A stretch of 64,000 bases of DNA from Natronosalvus rutilus (GTDB lineage Archaea > Halobacteriota > Halobacteria > Halobacteriales > Natrialbaceae), in NCBI RefSeq assembly GCF_024204665.1, contig NZ_CP100355.1:1965451-2029450 (forward strand). The letters are read 5' to 3'. Positions within the stretch are counted from its first letter, which is position 1, and each line of letters opens with the position of its first letter. A program made the translations under genes and the position numbers. The notes under the pieces were generated by a model. It ran no database searches and was not told the origin of the DNA. It worked only from the letters and a program-made list of their open reading frames with translations. Below are positions 43,039 to 53,209 of this stretch, one piece after another.

Positions 43039-45294
43039 ATGAATGAGCGAGCCGAGGACGTCGACGCGAGGTTCTGGGACAGCGAAGACGGCCTCAAAGC
43101 CCGCCAGCGCTGTCGATCGCTGGTGAACGCGATTGACGACGGGATCACGGTCGTCGACGCCGCCGGCGAGGTGACGTTCGAGAATGAGCGTGCCGGGGAC
43201 CTCCTCGAGCGGCCCCGAGACGTTCTCGTCTTCGCTGACGATGCTCGCTGGAATTTCGTCGACGAGGCCGGCGAACGGCTCGAGCCAGGCGACTCCCCGT
43301 TCGATCGCGTTCGCGCTCGACAGACCCCGATCTCTGATCAGATTGTCGGCCTCCGTCGCCCCTCCGGAGCGTGCACGTGGCTGTCGGTCGACGGCGCGCC
43401 ACATTGGAACGAGAACGACGAGTTCGACGGCGCCGTCTTCGTGTTCGAGGACGTCACCGACCAACACAACGCGGAGAGCGAAGTCGAGGAGATCCTCGGA
43501 CGGGTAACCGACGCGTTCTACGCCCTCGACGAGGACTTCCGGTTCACCCACGTCAACAACCGGGCCGAAGAGTTGCTCCAGGCGACCGAGGACGAACTGC
43601 TCGGCGAAGTGCTGTGGGAGCTGTATCCGGAGGCTGCCGAAATCGACGACGTGTGGAACGCCTTTCAGGCGGCGATGGAAACTCAGGAATCCCAGGGGTA
43701 CGAACTCTACTACGATCCACTGGAGTTCTGGGTCGAAGCGACAATCTACCCCTCGGAGACCGGCGTGTCGGTGTACTTCCGGGACGTCACCGAGCGCAAG
43801 GAGCGCGAGCAGTACCTGGAGGCAGCCAAGACGCAACTCGAGGCCGCGACCGAAGCCGGCGCCGTCGGTACCTGGGAGTGGCACGTCCTCGAGGATTCGT
43901 TCGTCACCGGCGCCTCCTTCGCGCGAACGTTCGGTGTCGATCCGGAAGCCGCTCGTGAGGGCGTCCCGCTCGACCGAATACTGTCGTCGATCCACGAAGA
44001 CGATCGCGACCGCGTCGCTGCGGAAATCGAGTCGGCCGTCGAGCACTGCGGGACGTACGAGGCGGAGTATCGCGTCTGGAACGCCGACGACGAACTTCGG
44101 TGGGTCGTCGCCCGCGGTCACGTCGAGTGCGACGAAGACGGCAACGCCGAGCGGTTCCCCGGCGCACTCACCGATATCACCGAACGCAAGCGAGCTGAAC
44201 TTGAGGTCGAAAAACAGTCGAGAGAACTCGAGACGCTGTTTCAGGTCCTGCCCGTCGGCGCCGTGGTCGCGAACGCGGACGGATCGCTGCGTAGAGCGAA
44301 CGACACGGCCAGGGACATCTGGGGCGGCGATGTCTTCGACGCCGAATCCGTCGAGGAGTACGAGAAGTACCCTGCGGTGTGGTCGGACTCGGGCGAGCCG
44401 GTCGGGCCCGAGGACTGGACGATGTATCAGGTGCTCCAGGGCGAGGAAGTCACGGAGCCGAACGTCTACGAGATCGACGCGTTCGACGGCGAACAGCGAA
44501 TCATCATGGAACACGGCAAGCCGGTACGAGACGAGCGCGGAAATGTGAGCCGCGCCGTCGTAACGCTCACCGACATCACCGAACGCCGGGCGTACCAGCG
44601 AAAACTCAAGGAGTCGAACGAACGACTCGAGCAGTTCGCCTACGCCGCCAGCCACGACCTTCAGGAGCCGCTTCGCATGGTCACGAGCTATCTCCAATTG
44701 CTCGAACGCCGGTATAGCGACGTCTTCGACGACGATGGACAGGAGTTCCTTGAATTCGCCGTCGACGGCGCCGAGCGGATGCGCGAGATGATCGACGGAC
44801 TCCTTGAGTACTCGCGCGTCGACACGCGCGGCGACCCGTTCGAACCGGTCGACCTGGACGACGTGCTCGAAGACGTTCGGGAGGACCTCACGGTGCGGAT
44901 CAACGAGAGCGACGCCGAGATCGCGACCGACGACCTGCCCCGTGTGAACGGCGACGCCAGCCAGTTACGACAGCTGTTCCAGAACCTCCTGACGAACGCG
45001 ATCGAGTACCGAGGTGACGAGCCACCGCAGATCGACGCCTCCGCCGAGCGAGCGGGCGACCACTGGGTGCTTTCGGTTCGCGACGAGGGGGTCGGGATCG
45101 ATCGGGAGGATGCAGAGCGTATTTTCGAGGTGTTCCAGCGGCTGCACACCCACGAGGAACATCCGGGTACAGGCATCGGGCTCGCATTGTGTGAGCGCAT
45201 CGTCGAACGCCACGGCGGCGAGATCTGGGTTGAGTCAGCGCCTGACGAGGGAGCGACGTTCTCGTTTACGCTTCCCGCGGTTCGTGCGGAGTGA
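43039..45294 (+). CDS. soluble PAS-domain sensor histidine kinase
   Basis: This 751-residue protein has no transmembrane segment. Four PAS-type domains lie at about 24-140, 150-255, 260-385 and 395-515, each ending in a PAC-like FEDVTDQ or LTDITER segment. The H-box has His539 in YAASHDLQEPLRMV. Then NLLTNAIEYRGDEPP (N-box), VRDEGVGIDRE (G1) and GTGIGLALCERIV (G2) form the HATPase. It is a cytosolic kinase for internal signals; the response regulator is not adjacent. Confidence 0.92.
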   Translation: MNERAEDVDARFWDSEDGLKARQRCRSLVNAIDDGITVVDAAGEVTFENERAGDLLERPRDVLVFADDARWNFVDEAGERLEPGDSPFDRVRARQTPISDQIVGLRRPSGACTWLSVDGAPHWNENDEFDGAVFVFEDVTDQHNAESEVEEILGRVTDAFYALDEDFRFTHVNNRAEELLQATEDELLGEVLWELYPEAAEIDDVWNAFQAAMETQESQGYELYYDPLEFWVEATIYPSETGVSVYFRDVTERKEREQYLEAAKTQLEAATEAGAVGTWEWHVLEDSFVTGASFARTFGVDPEAAREGVPLDRILSSIHEDDRDRVAAEIESAVEHCGTYEAEYRVWNADDELRWVVARGHVECDEDGNAERFPGALTDITERKRAELEVEKQSRELETLFQVLPVGAVVANADGSLRRANDTARDIWGGDVFDAESVEEYEKYPAVWSDSGEPVGPEDWTMYQVLQGEEVTEPNVYEIDAFDGEQRIIMEHGKPVRDERGNVSRAVVTLTDITERRAYQRKLKESNERLEQFAYAASHDLQEPLRMVTSYLQLLERRYSDVFDDDGQEFLEFAVDGAERMREMIDGLLEYSRVDTRGDPFEPVDLDDVLEDVREDLTVRINESDAEIATDDLPRVNGDASQLRQLFQNLLTNAIEYRGDEPPQIDASAERAGDHWVLSVRDEGVGIDREDAERIFEVFQRLHTHEEHPGTGIGLALCERIVERHGGEIWVESAPDEGATFSFTLPAVRAE

Positions 45295-45320
45295 TCGCTG
45301 GGTGGATCGATTCCGGATCT

Positions 45321-45392
45321 GATTCAGTATCTGAGCCCGGTTCCAATTCAGTTTCTGCCCCCGATCCCGATTCAGTTTCGGTCCCAGTTCTA
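45321..45392. repeat. 24-bp tandem repeat, three copies
   Basis: GATTCAGTATCTGAGCCCGG plus TTCC, AATTCAGTTTCTGCCCCCGA plus TCCC, and GATTCAGTTTCGGTCCCAGT plus TCTA follow one another, with a partial fourth. It lies between the convergent kinase and folCP genes, with no coding role seen. Confidence 0.6.
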
Positions 45393-45412
45393 ATTCCACC
45401 CCGATCCCACGA

Positions 45413-47929
45413 TCAGGGCTCGCCACTCGAGACGCCGCCGCGAGTCGCCAGCGCCGTCTTCATCGCCACGACGTTCTCTGGGACGTCGTGGACGCGGACG
45501 ACGTCTGCGCCGCGGTCGACTGCGAGGGACGTCGCCGCGATCGTCGGCTCGAGGCGCTCGCCGTGGGCACGATCGACACGCTCGAACATCGACTTGTGCG
45601 AGTGGCCGACGAGAATCGGGCAGCCGAAGGTGCGAAGCTCCTCGAGTCGGTCCAGGAGTTCGAAGCTCTCGTCGGGCGTCTTCGCGAAGCCGAGTCCGGG
45701 ATCGATGAGGATCTGGTCGCGCTCGAGGCCGGCTTTCTCCGCCAGCAACACGCGCTCGGTGAGTTGCTCGATGACGTCCTCGACGACGTCGTCGTACTGG
45801 ACGTTACGATCAGGGACGACCGGTGCGTCGATGCTGTGCATGAGGACGACGGGGGCGTCGTACTCGGCGGCGACGAAGCGCATCTCGGGGTCGGCCAGCC
45901 CGGAGACGTCGTTCACGACGTCCGCGCCGGCCTCGAGGGCGGCCTCGGCGACGGCGGCCCGACGGGTGTCGACTGAGAGGAGGGCGTCCACGCCCTCGTC
46001 ACCGTTCCCGTCCCCATCTCCACCTCTGTCCCCACCCCCAGCCAGCCGTTCGATCACGGGCACGACGCGATCGATTTCGTCGTCGACCGAGACGGGGTCG
46101 GCACCGGGGCGGGTCGACTCCCCGCCCACGTCGACGATTTCGGCGCCGGCGTCGACCATGCGCTCGGCGCGGGCGAGGGCGTCCTCGAGGGTGTCGTATC
46201 GGCCGCCGTCGTGGAAGCTATCGGGGGTTACGTTCAGGATGCCCATGATACAGGGACCGGTCTCCCAGGGGTAATTCGTCCCCGCGGGCCCGTTTGCAGG
46301 GGCGTCGAGCTCGAGGGTCGTCCGCAGGTCGCGGGCGATGGATGCCAGGCCGTCCGACCGGTCGGCGAGCGTCTCGGTCAGGCGGTCGAACTGGGCGAGC
46401 GTCCCCATCAGGACGGCCTCGACCGGATCGTCCCCGGACCGGACGCGCGAGAGCGAACACTCCCCGCCGACTCGCACGAGTTCCCGTTCGATCGTGCTCG
46501 CCCCGTCGCGGGGCAGGGCCATCGTGACGACGCGGTGGACGCCGCTCTCGGTCACGTCGGTGATCGTCGCCGCGTCGACGTCTGCGTGTTCGAGCACGTT
46601 ACGGGCGTCGTTCCGGTCGCGAACTCGCTTCGGGACGGCCGTTCGCGTCCACCGACGACGGGCCTCGGCGATGGCGAACAGCGACCCGGTGACGAGGACG
46701 CAGTCGCCCGGCTCCGCCGCCTCGAGTGCCGCGTTCAGGGCGTCCAGGACCGCCGGTTCGGTGTCGACCAACGGAGCGCCGGCGTTCGCGAAGACCCGCG
46801 CGAGCACGTCGGCGTCCTCGGCGCGCTCGAGGCTCGGTTCGCAGGCGGTGACTCGGTCGGGAGTCGGTAGCGCCGCGGCCATCTCGCGGTGGTCCTTGTC
46901 GTGCATCGCGCCGATGACGAGGTGGAGGTCGTCGTATTCGAACGAGGCGAGCGTTTCGGCGAGTCGCTCACAGGCCCCCGGGTTGTGAGCACCGTCCAGG
47001 ACGACCAGAGGGTCGGTCCCCATGACCTCGAACCGGCCCGGCCAGTGGGCGTTTCGAAGGCCGCGCTCGAGGTCGCGCGTCGAGACGTCGGCGACCTGCC
47101 GGGCCAGCGCGGCGGCGATGCCGGCGTTTTCGGCCTGGTGGGCGCCCAGTACCGGGAGGCGGGCGTCGACGGCCCAGTCCTCGCCGTCGATCGAGACGGC
47201 GGCCTCGGCGTGGTTCGTTCGGCCTCCGTAGCGAACGGTGACGTCGGGTCGGTCGGTCGGTTCACCCTCATCCTCGAGAGCGCCGACCGTCACCACCTCA
47301 CCCGCGACCGACCGCACCGTCTCGAGGGCCGTCCCGGTCGTGGCGGTGACCAGCGGCGCGTCCGCAGGGGCGACCTGGGCCTTGTCCGCGGCGATCTCCT
47401 CGATCGTGTCACCGATGATCCCCGTGTGCTCGAGGCTGACGCTCGTGACCGCGCTGGCGACGGGGTCGACCACGCTGGTGGCGTCGTAGCGGCCGCCGAT
47501 GCCGACCTCGAGGACGGCGACGTCGACGTCTTTCCGACCGAAGTGCCAGCACGCGAGGGTCGTCATCGCCTCGAAGAACGTCGGCGAGGCGCCCTCGGAA
47601 GCCTGGGCGGTCAGGTATTCGCCAGTGCGCTCGCCGAACTCCCGAACGGCAGCCTTCGGAATCTTTCGCCCGTCGACGCGAACCCGCTCGCGGAGGTCCT
47701 CGAGGTGTGGGGACGTGAAGAGCCCCACCGTCAACCCCGCCTCGCGGAGGACCGACTCGAGCATTCGCGCCGTACTGCCCTTTCCGTTCGACCCGGCGAT
47801 CTGTACGAACGAGACGCCCTCGTGTGGGTCCCCGAGGTGCTCGAGGAACGCCCGGGTCGACTCCGTGCCCGGACTGGGACGGAATCGACGAAGGCCGACG
47901 AGGAGGTCCGCCGCCTCGTGGTATTCCAT
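45413..47929 (-). CDS. folCP: FolC-FolP fusion: folylpolyglutamate synthase/dihydropteroate synthase
   Basis: The product has 838 residues. The N-terminal ~420 residues are folylpolyglutamate synthase (Mur ligase type): QIAGSNGKGSTARMLE P-loop, then VGIGGRYDATSVVDP and LEHTGIIGDTIEEIA. A linker of about 130 residues follows. The last ~280 are dihydropteroate synthase: CIMGILNVTPDSFHDGGRYD, EIVDVGGESTRPGA, VNDVSGL, DPGLGFAKTPDES and VGHSHKSM. This fusion is known from haloarchaea. It makes dihydropteroate from pABA and adds glutamates to folate. ATG 47929 is chosen over a GTG nine bases upstream. Confidence 0.93.
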   Translation of the reverse strand: MEYHEAADLLVGLRRFRPSPGTESTRAFLEHLGDPHEGVSFVQIAGSNGKGSTARMLESVLREAGLTVGLFTSPHLEDLRERVRVDGRKIPKAAVREFGERTGEYLTAQASEGASPTFFEAMTTLACWHFGRKDVDVAVLEVGIGGRYDATSVVDPVASAVTSVSLEHTGIIGDTIEEIAADKAQVAPADAPLVTATTGTALETVRSVAGEVVTVGALEDEGEPTDRPDVTVRYGGRTNHAEAAVSIDGEDWAVDARLPVLGAHQAENAGIAAALARQVADVSTRDLERGLRNAHWPGRFEVMGTDPLVVLDGAHNPGACERLAETLASFEYDDLHLVIGAMHDKDHREMAAALPTPDRVTACEPSLERAEDADVLARVFANAGAPLVDTEPAVLDALNAALEAAEPGDCVLVTGSLFAIAEARRRWTRTAVPKRVRDRNDARNVLEHADVDAATITDVTESGVHRVVTMALPRDGASTIERELVRVGGECSLSRVRSGDDPVEAVLMGTLAQFDRLTETLADRSDGLASIARDLRTTLELDAPANGPAGTNYPWETGPCIMGILNVTPDSFHDGGRYDTLEDALARAERMVDAGAEIVDVGGESTRPGADPVSVDDEIDRVVPVIERLAGGGDRGGDGDGNGDEGVDALLSVDTRRAAVAEAALEAGADVVNDVSGLADPEMRFVAAEYDAPVVLMHSIDAPVVPDRNVQYDDVVEDVIEQLTERVLLAEKAGLERDQILIDPGLGFAKTPDESFELLDRLEELRTFGCPILVGHSHKSMFERVDRAHGERLEPTIAATSLAVDRGADVVRVHDVPENVVAMKTALATRGGVSSGEP

Positions 47930-48155
47930 ACGCGTCACTCAGAGCGCGGCCGCTTTAGGGTGTCGGACCTCGGTGAGCGGAGACTCGAGAGGTGGTGCGT
48001 TTCGAAATCAGTGGTGGCGCGATAAGTGGTGGCACGCGTAGATGTCGTATTCGAAGCGATAGCCCCGTACCGATTCCATTACTACACTTTTTATAGCTTT
48101 GACCCTCTCGACTCCCACGCGCGGTTCAGCTTCGATACCGCGAGTCGAACGGACG

Positions 48156-48392
48156 TCAAACTCCGCCGTGACCGTTCGGCGGCCGCAACACCATGCCGTC
48201 GAGCATCGCCACGAGACCCACCATACTGGCCATCACGAGCGCGGTCTCGAGTGTGATGTCGGCCAACATACTTGCCACAGCGGTGGCCAGGAAGGCGAGC
48301 GGGATAATCGCGAGATGCAGGTCGTAGCGGTCGAAGTCGGTCTCGAGGTCGAATCGGGGATCAGTTGGCGTATCGATGCCTCTCGTCGTCAT
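48156..48392 (-). CDS. small two-helix membrane protein
   Basis: This 78-residue protein begins MTTRGIDTPTDPRFDLETDF. Hydrophobic helices lie at about 27-45 and 50-67. It ends PPNGHGGV. It is conserved-looking but of unknown function; the length and layout match small haloarchaeal membrane proteins. A longer start at 48704 gives a low-complexity N-terminus that mirrors the glycine-rich gene on the other strand, so the shorter start is chosen. Confidence 0.6.
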   Translation of the reverse strand: MTTRGIDTPTDPRFDLETDFDRYDLHLAIIPLAFLATAVASMLADITLETALVMASMVGLVAMLDGMVLRPPNGHGGV

Positions 48393-48609
48393 TGCGATCA
48401 CCGGTAGACGGTACGGGGTCGCTCGCCAAATTTGTTTTGATAATCCCGGCGATAACCGGGAACCTGCCGTAGGAGTGGCGGTGACTCGTCGAACGCGACG
48501 AGACGTGAGATGTCCTTCGAGAGTCGTCGCTTGGCTCTCTCGCACGCTCGTCGTCGCTGCTAAATGGGGCGAGCAATACGGTAATAATCCGGCGGGCGTC
48601 TGTATCGCT

Positions 48610-48780
48610 ATGGGAATCGAAACGGATGGCGACGAGTCGAAACTGGGCGTGGGAATTGCGGTGGGCGTCGGAATGGGGGTATCTATTGGCGTGGCAATGG
48701 ACAATATCGGTGCGGGGATCGCTATCGGCGTCGGAATCGGCGTTGCGCTCGGAGTCGCGTGGAGCGAGCTCGACGACTAG
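48610..48780 (+). CDS. glycine-zipper microprotein
   Basis: This 56-residue product begins MGIETDGDESKLGVGIAVGV. The middle is an almost pure Gly/Ile/Val/Ala alternation with GxGxG steps (GIAIGVGIGVALGV), ending in acidic WSELDD. Glycine-zipper peptides of this kind insert in membranes. A TATA-like GGTAATAAT lies about 25-30 nt before the ATG. Function unknown. Confidence 0.6.
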   Translation: MGIETDGDESKLGVGIAVGVGMGVSIGVAMDNIGAGIAIGVGIGVALGVAWSELDD

Positions 48781-48841
48781 TCGACGAACGGCCGTCCACG
48801 TGCACAGGCAAACGTGACCACGAGGGAGTGCGTTCTGTACG

Positions 48842-49939
48842 TTATTCCGCCCGGGAAGACCCTCTGTTCTGGCTCTCGAGAATCGCTCGAGCGTCCGCCT
48901 CGATTCGGTCCATCACGGCGCGTTCGCTCCCGTCGGGCACCTCGAGGTGTTCGAAGTCGTTCATGATTCGGACCATCGCGACCAGTTCGTAGAGCGGTTC
49001 GGGGGTCGAAACCGCCTCCGCTCGATTCGTTCTTGCCGTTCGATACCCCGACAGCATCGCCTCGCGGACGAGGGGGCGACGATCCGACACGTCGGGTAGC
49101 CCCGCCAGGAAGGCGCCGCTGTAGAGGTAGGCGGCGAACTCGAAATCGAACGCCGCAGGGACGGCGAGGGTGTAACCCCAGTCGAGCATCGCGGTGATCT
49201 CGCCCGTCTCGGAGTCGACGAGGAGGTTGTGCAATCCGTGGTCGTTGCGGCCCAGAACGGGATCGAACGGTCCTTCCACCGCCAGCGCGTCGATTCTCGC
49301 CTCGAGCCACCGGGTCAGGTCGGACGTGAGCGTCGAAAACCGGGAGTCGGCGTGTCGCTCGAGTTCGCGGTCGACGTACGCCCGCAGAAACTCCGACCAG
49401 GTCGTCCGCGGATTGCCGACCGTCAGGGTCGACAGCTCGCACTCGGGCCGCCCGCCGACCAGGTCGGGCCCGTCGCGGCGGACGTGGCCGAACCGCTCGA
49501 CCGCCGGCACCGCGTGTAACTCGGCCAGGTACTCGCCGGTCTCCCGCGCAAGCCGCGAGAGGGGGTCATCCTCGAGGTAGCACACGTCTTCGTAGGGGAG
49601 CGCCTCACCGGGCAGCGCCTCCATCAGGTAACACGGTGCGGGGAGCGTCTCGTGGTCGTCCACGACTCCGAGTACTTCGGGGACCGGGATCGACGTGTGG
49701 GCGTCGAGTACGGCTTGGACGCGCGCCTCGTCGGAGATTCCCCACGGCTGCCCGTCGGGAGAACACTTCAAGAACAGACTCCGTGATCCATCGTCGTCGG
49801 CGACCTCGAGCCGGTAGACCGAACAGAAGCCGCGTTCGACGGCAGTTGTGTCTCGAACCTCGAGCGCCGGGTCGATCGTCCGGACAATCGTGTCGACGGC
49901 TGACGCCGACAGCGCTCGGGCTTCGGGAACGTCGTCCAT
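48842..49939 (-). CDS. APH/phosphotransferase-family kinase
   Basis: This 365-residue protein is of the aminoglycoside phosphotransferase/choline kinase fold. Seen: RSLFLKCSPDGQPWGIS (ATP-binding Lys), PCYLMEALPGEALPYE, the Brenner-type loop VLGRNDHGLHNLLVDSETGE with catalytic Asp, and ITAMLDWGYTLAVPAAFDFE (metal-binding DWG in place of DFG). The substrate may be a small alcohol or sugar; resistance cannot be inferred. Confidence 0.83.
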   Translation of the reverse strand: MDDVPEARALSASAVDTIVRTIDPALEVRDTTAVERGFCSVYRLEVADDDGSRSLFLKCSPDGQPWGISDEARVQAVLDAHTSIPVPEVLGVVDDHETLPAPCYLMEALPGEALPYEDVCYLEDDPLSRLARETGEYLAELHAVPAVERFGHVRRDGPDLVGGRPECELSTLTVGNPRTTWSEFLRAYVDRELERHADSRFSTLTSDLTRWLEARIDALAVEGPFDPVLGRNDHGLHNLLVDSETGEITAMLDWGYTLAVPAAFDFEFAAYLYSGAFLAGLPDVSDRRPLVREAMLSGYRTARTNRAEAVSTPEPLYELVAMVRIMNDFEHLEVPDGSERAVMDRIEADARAILESQNRGSSRAE

Positions 49940-50013
49940 AGCCCGGATACCGAATCGTTCGACAGAATTCTTTCGGTGGTGTGTGACTTCTCACCAGGGT
50001 GGGGCCGGCCCGA

Positions 50014-53000
50014 TCAGCCGCCCCAGTTCGCCACCCGCTGTGGCCGGTCGGTCACGGCCGCCACGTCGAGGTCGCCGTCGAATCCCTCGAGCGCCTCGAG
50101 GTACGCGTGGGCGCTCGCCTCGGTCGAGAGGTACGGGACGTCCTCCTCGACGGCCATCTCGAGAGCGTCGCGGTCGTCGCTGACGACGAAGTCGACCTCG
50201 CCCTTCATGATCGCAGCGGGGACGTCCTCGAACTCGGCGACGTCGAAGAACTGCTCGAAGCCGTCGACCGCGAGGTCGATCACGGCGGTCCCCTCGCTGA
50301 CGGCGTTGCCGGCAGCCTGCTGCCCCTTCCAGTAGGCCGTCGCGAAGTCGCTCGCGGTGCCCATCACTTCACCGGTCGACTTCATCTCCGGGCCGAGGCG
50401 CGGGTCGCTTCCCGGCAGGCGGTCGAACGGCAGGACGACTTCCTTGATCGACGTGTGTTCGGGGATCCGCTCGTCGACGCCTTGCTCCGCGAGCGACTCG
50501 CCGGCCATCACCTTCGCGGCGAGTTTGGCGATCGGGACGCCGGTCGCCTTCGAGACGAACGGAACGGTGCGCGAGGAACGGGGATTGGCCTCGAGGACGT
50601 ACACCTCGGTCGGCTCGTCCGTCCCGACGCCGGTGACCGCCAGCTGAACGTTCAGCAGGCCGACGGTCTCGAGTGCGGTCGCAATCTCCTCAGTGACCTC
50701 GCGTACGCGAGCCATCGTCTCGTCGTCGAGCGAGCGCGGCGGGATCGCACACGCGGAGTCGCCTGAGTGAACGCCGGCGCTCTCGACGTGTTCCATCACA
50801 CCGCCGATCACGATGTCCTCGCCGTCCGAGACGGCGTCGACGTCGAGTTCGACCGCGTCTTCGAGGAACTGATCGATCAGGATCGGCTTGTCGGGGCTCA
50901 CCCGGACGGCCTCCTCGATGTAGGTCTCGAGTTCGTCGTCGCTGTGGACGACCTGCATCGCGCGGCCGCCGAGGACGTAGGACGGACGGACGAGGACCGG
51001 GTAGCCCAGGTCGTGGGCGAGGTCGAACGCCTCGTCGCGGCTGTAGGCGGCGCCACCCTCGGGCTGGGCGATGCCCAGGTCGTCCATGAGCTGGTTGAAC
51101 CGGTCGCGGTCTTCCGCGAGGTCCATCGCTTCGACGCTGGTGCCCATCACCGAACAATCGAGGCCGCGGCGCTCGAGTTCGGCCTCGAGCGGTTCCCCGA
51201 TGTCGACGGATGTCTGCCCGCCGAACTGGACCATGACGCCGTCAGCACCGGTCGTTTCGACCACGTCGGCGACCTCCTCGGCGGTGATCGGCTCGAAGAA
51301 CAGGCCGTCGCTGGTGTCGTAGTCCGTCGAGACGGTCTCGGGGTTGTTGTTGACGACGTGGGCGTCGATGCCCAGTTCCCGCAGAGCGCGCACCGCGTGG
51401 ACGGCGCAGTAGTCGAACTCGACGCCCTGCCCGATGCGGATGGGGCCGCCGCCGACGACCACGACGCTCTCGACGTCGGTGTCGACCTGGACCTCGTCGT
51501 GGGCGATGGGCGAGGGACCCGACTCGAGGGCGTCACGCGCCGAGTAGTAGTACGGCGTCGAGGCGGCGAACTCGCCGGCGCAGGTGTCGACCTGCTTGAA
51601 GGTGCGCTCGGGGGCGGCGGACTCGACCGCGCCCACGTCGGCGCCAGCGCGGGCCGCGACCTGCTGGTTCGTGAAGCCGAGTTCGGCGGCCTCAGTGAAG
51701 TCGCCCTCGGAAGCGGCGACCGAGGCTTCCGCAATGTTCTCGAATCGCTCGACGTACCACTCGTAGATGCCCGTCAGGTCGCAAACGTCCTGGACGGTGT
51801 AGCCGCGTTCGAACGCCTCGAAGATGGCGTAGGGGCGGTCGGGCGTCGGCGTCTCGAGGTAGTCGGCCTCGAGTTCCTCGTCGGAAACGTCGGCCCAGTC
51901 GACGGCGGGGTCGTACTCCGAGGAGCGAAGCGCCTTCAACAGACTTTCCTCGAAGGTACGGCCGATTGCCATCGCCTCGCCAGTCGACTTCATTGCCGTG
52001 CCGAGTTCGAAGTCGACGTCGTCGAACTTGTCCTTGGGCCAGCGGGGGACCTTCGTCACGACGTAGTCGATCGCTGGCTCGAACGCCGCGGTCGTCTGGC
52101 CAGTGATCTCGTTTTCGATCTCGTGGAGCCGTTTGCCCAGCGCGACTTTCGCGGTCACGCGGGCGATGGGGTAGCCCGTCGCCTTCGAGGCGAGCGCCGA
52201 CGAGCGAGAGACGCGGGGATTCACCTCGACGACCCGGTACTCGCCGCCTGGCGTGCCGTCGTCGTGCCAGGCGAACTGGATGTTACACCCGCCCTGGATA
52301 CCGAGTTCGCGGATGACGTCGAGCGCCGCGGTACGCATCTCCTGGTGGCCGTCGTCGGGGATGACCTGCGAGGGCGTGACGACTGTTGACTCGCCGGTGT
52401 GGATGCCCATCGGGTCGAGGTTCTCCATGTTGCAGATGATGATACACGAGTCGTCGGCGTCGCGCATCACCTCGTACTCGAGTTCGACCCAGCCGGCGAT
52501 CGATTCCGTGATGAGGACTTCGTTGTTCCGCGAGAGGCGGAGTCCTTTCCGCACGCGAGCGAGGAGTTCGTCCATCTCCTCGACGACGCCCGATCCGGAG
52601 CCGCCCAGTGTGTAGGTCGTCCGGGCGATGACCGGGAGGCCGCCGACGGCGTCGACGGCGTCCTCGACGCGTTCGCGAAGGTCCTCGTCCGTGATTTCGG
52701 TGACCGACTCGCCCGAATCCAGCGAGATGGTCGTCGACCGCGGCACTGGCTGGCCGATGCCCTCCATGCGCTGGCGGAAGAGGTCGCGGTCCTCCGTGGC
52801 GTAGATGGTGTCGAGGGGGGTTCCCATGATCTCGACGTCGTACTTCTCGAGGACGCCTTCCTCGGCGAGTTCGGCCGTGACGTTCAGTCCCGTCTGGCCG
52901 CCGAGGCCGGCGATGACGCCGTCCGGGCGCTCTTTCCGGATGATCTCGGCGATAGCGTCGGTCGTGATCGGCTCGAGGTAGACCCGGTCGGCCATCTCCG

Positions 53001-53184
53001 GATCGGTCATGATCGTCGCCGGGTTCGAGTTGACGAGCACGACGCGCGCGCCTTCCTCCTGGAGGGCCCGGCAGGCTTGCGCGCCTGAGTAGTCGAATTC
53101 GGCGGCCTGTCCGATCTGAATCGGCCCGCTGCCGATGAGCAGGATCGTGCGTCCGTCGTCCCCGGTATCGTGGTCGGTGCTCAT
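50014..53184 (-). CDS. carB: carbamoyl-phosphate synthase large subunit
   Basis: The 1056-residue product has the usual two homologous halves. Seen: ILLIGSGPIQIGQAAEFDYS near the N-terminus and VVVGGGPIRIGQGVEFDYCA in the second half, ATP-grasp pieces LPVIARTTYTLGGSGSGVV and YPVLVRPSYVLGGRAMQVV, and a C-terminal MGS-like allosteric domain from about residue 930. It makes carbamoyl phosphate for arginine and pyrimidine synthesis. ATG 53184 gives MSTDHDTGDDGRTILLIGSG; an upstream start at 53301 would add 39 unrelated residues. carA is not adjacent in this window. Confidence 0.94.
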   Translation of the reverse strand: MSTDHDTGDDGRTILLIGSGPIQIGQAAEFDYSGAQACRALQEEGARVVLVNSNPATIMTDPEMADRVYLEPITTDAIAEIIRKERPDGVIAGLGGQTGLNVTAELAEEGVLEKYDVEIMGTPLDTIYATEDRDLFRQRMEGIGQPVPRSTTISLDSGESVTEITDEDLRERVEDAVDAVGGLPVIARTTYTLGGSGSGVVEEMDELLARVRKGLRLSRNNEVLITESIAGWVELEYEVMRDADDSCIIICNMENLDPMGIHTGESTVVTPSQVIPDDGHQEMRTAALDVIRELGIQGGCNIQFAWHDDGTPGGEYRVVEVNPRVSRSSALASKATGYPIARVTAKVALGKRLHEIENEITGQTTAAFEPAIDYVVTKVPRWPKDKFDDVDFELGTAMKSTGEAMAIGRTFEESLLKALRSSEYDPAVDWADVSDEELEADYLETPTPDRPYAIFEAFERGYTVQDVCDLTGIYEWYVERFENIAEASVAASEGDFTEAAELGFTNQQVAARAGADVGAVESAAPERTFKQVDTCAGEFAASTPYYYSARDALESGPSPIAHDEVQVDTDVESVVVVGGGPIRIGQGVEFDYCAVHAVRALRELGIDAHVVNNNPETVSTDYDTSDGLFFEPITAEEVADVVETTGADGVMVQFGGQTSVDIGEPLEAELERRGLDCSVMGTSVEAMDLAEDRDRFNQLMDDLGIAQPEGGAAYSRDEAFDLAHDLGYPVLVRPSYVLGGRAMQVVHSDDELETYIEEAVRVSPDKPILIDQFLEDAVELDVDAVSDGEDIVIGGVMEHVESAGVHSGDSACAIPPRSLDDETMARVREVTEEIATALETVGLLNVQLAVTGVGTDEPTEVYVLEANPRSSRTVPFVSKATGVPIAKLAAKVMAGESLAEQGVDERIPEHTSIKEVVLPFDRLPGSDPRLGPEMKSTGEVMGTASDFATAYWKGQQAAGNAVSEGTAVIDLAVDGFEQFFDVAEFEDVPAAIMKGEVDFVVSDDRDALEMAVEEDVPYLSTEASAHAYLEALEGFDGDLDVAAVTDRPQRVANWGG

Positions 53185-53209
53185 TCGTTGTCCGTCCGAA
53201 GTGTGTACA

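Noticed and set aside
50767-52389. 540-residue frame opposite carB
   Set aside because: Shadow of a very GC-rich gene with complete motifs.
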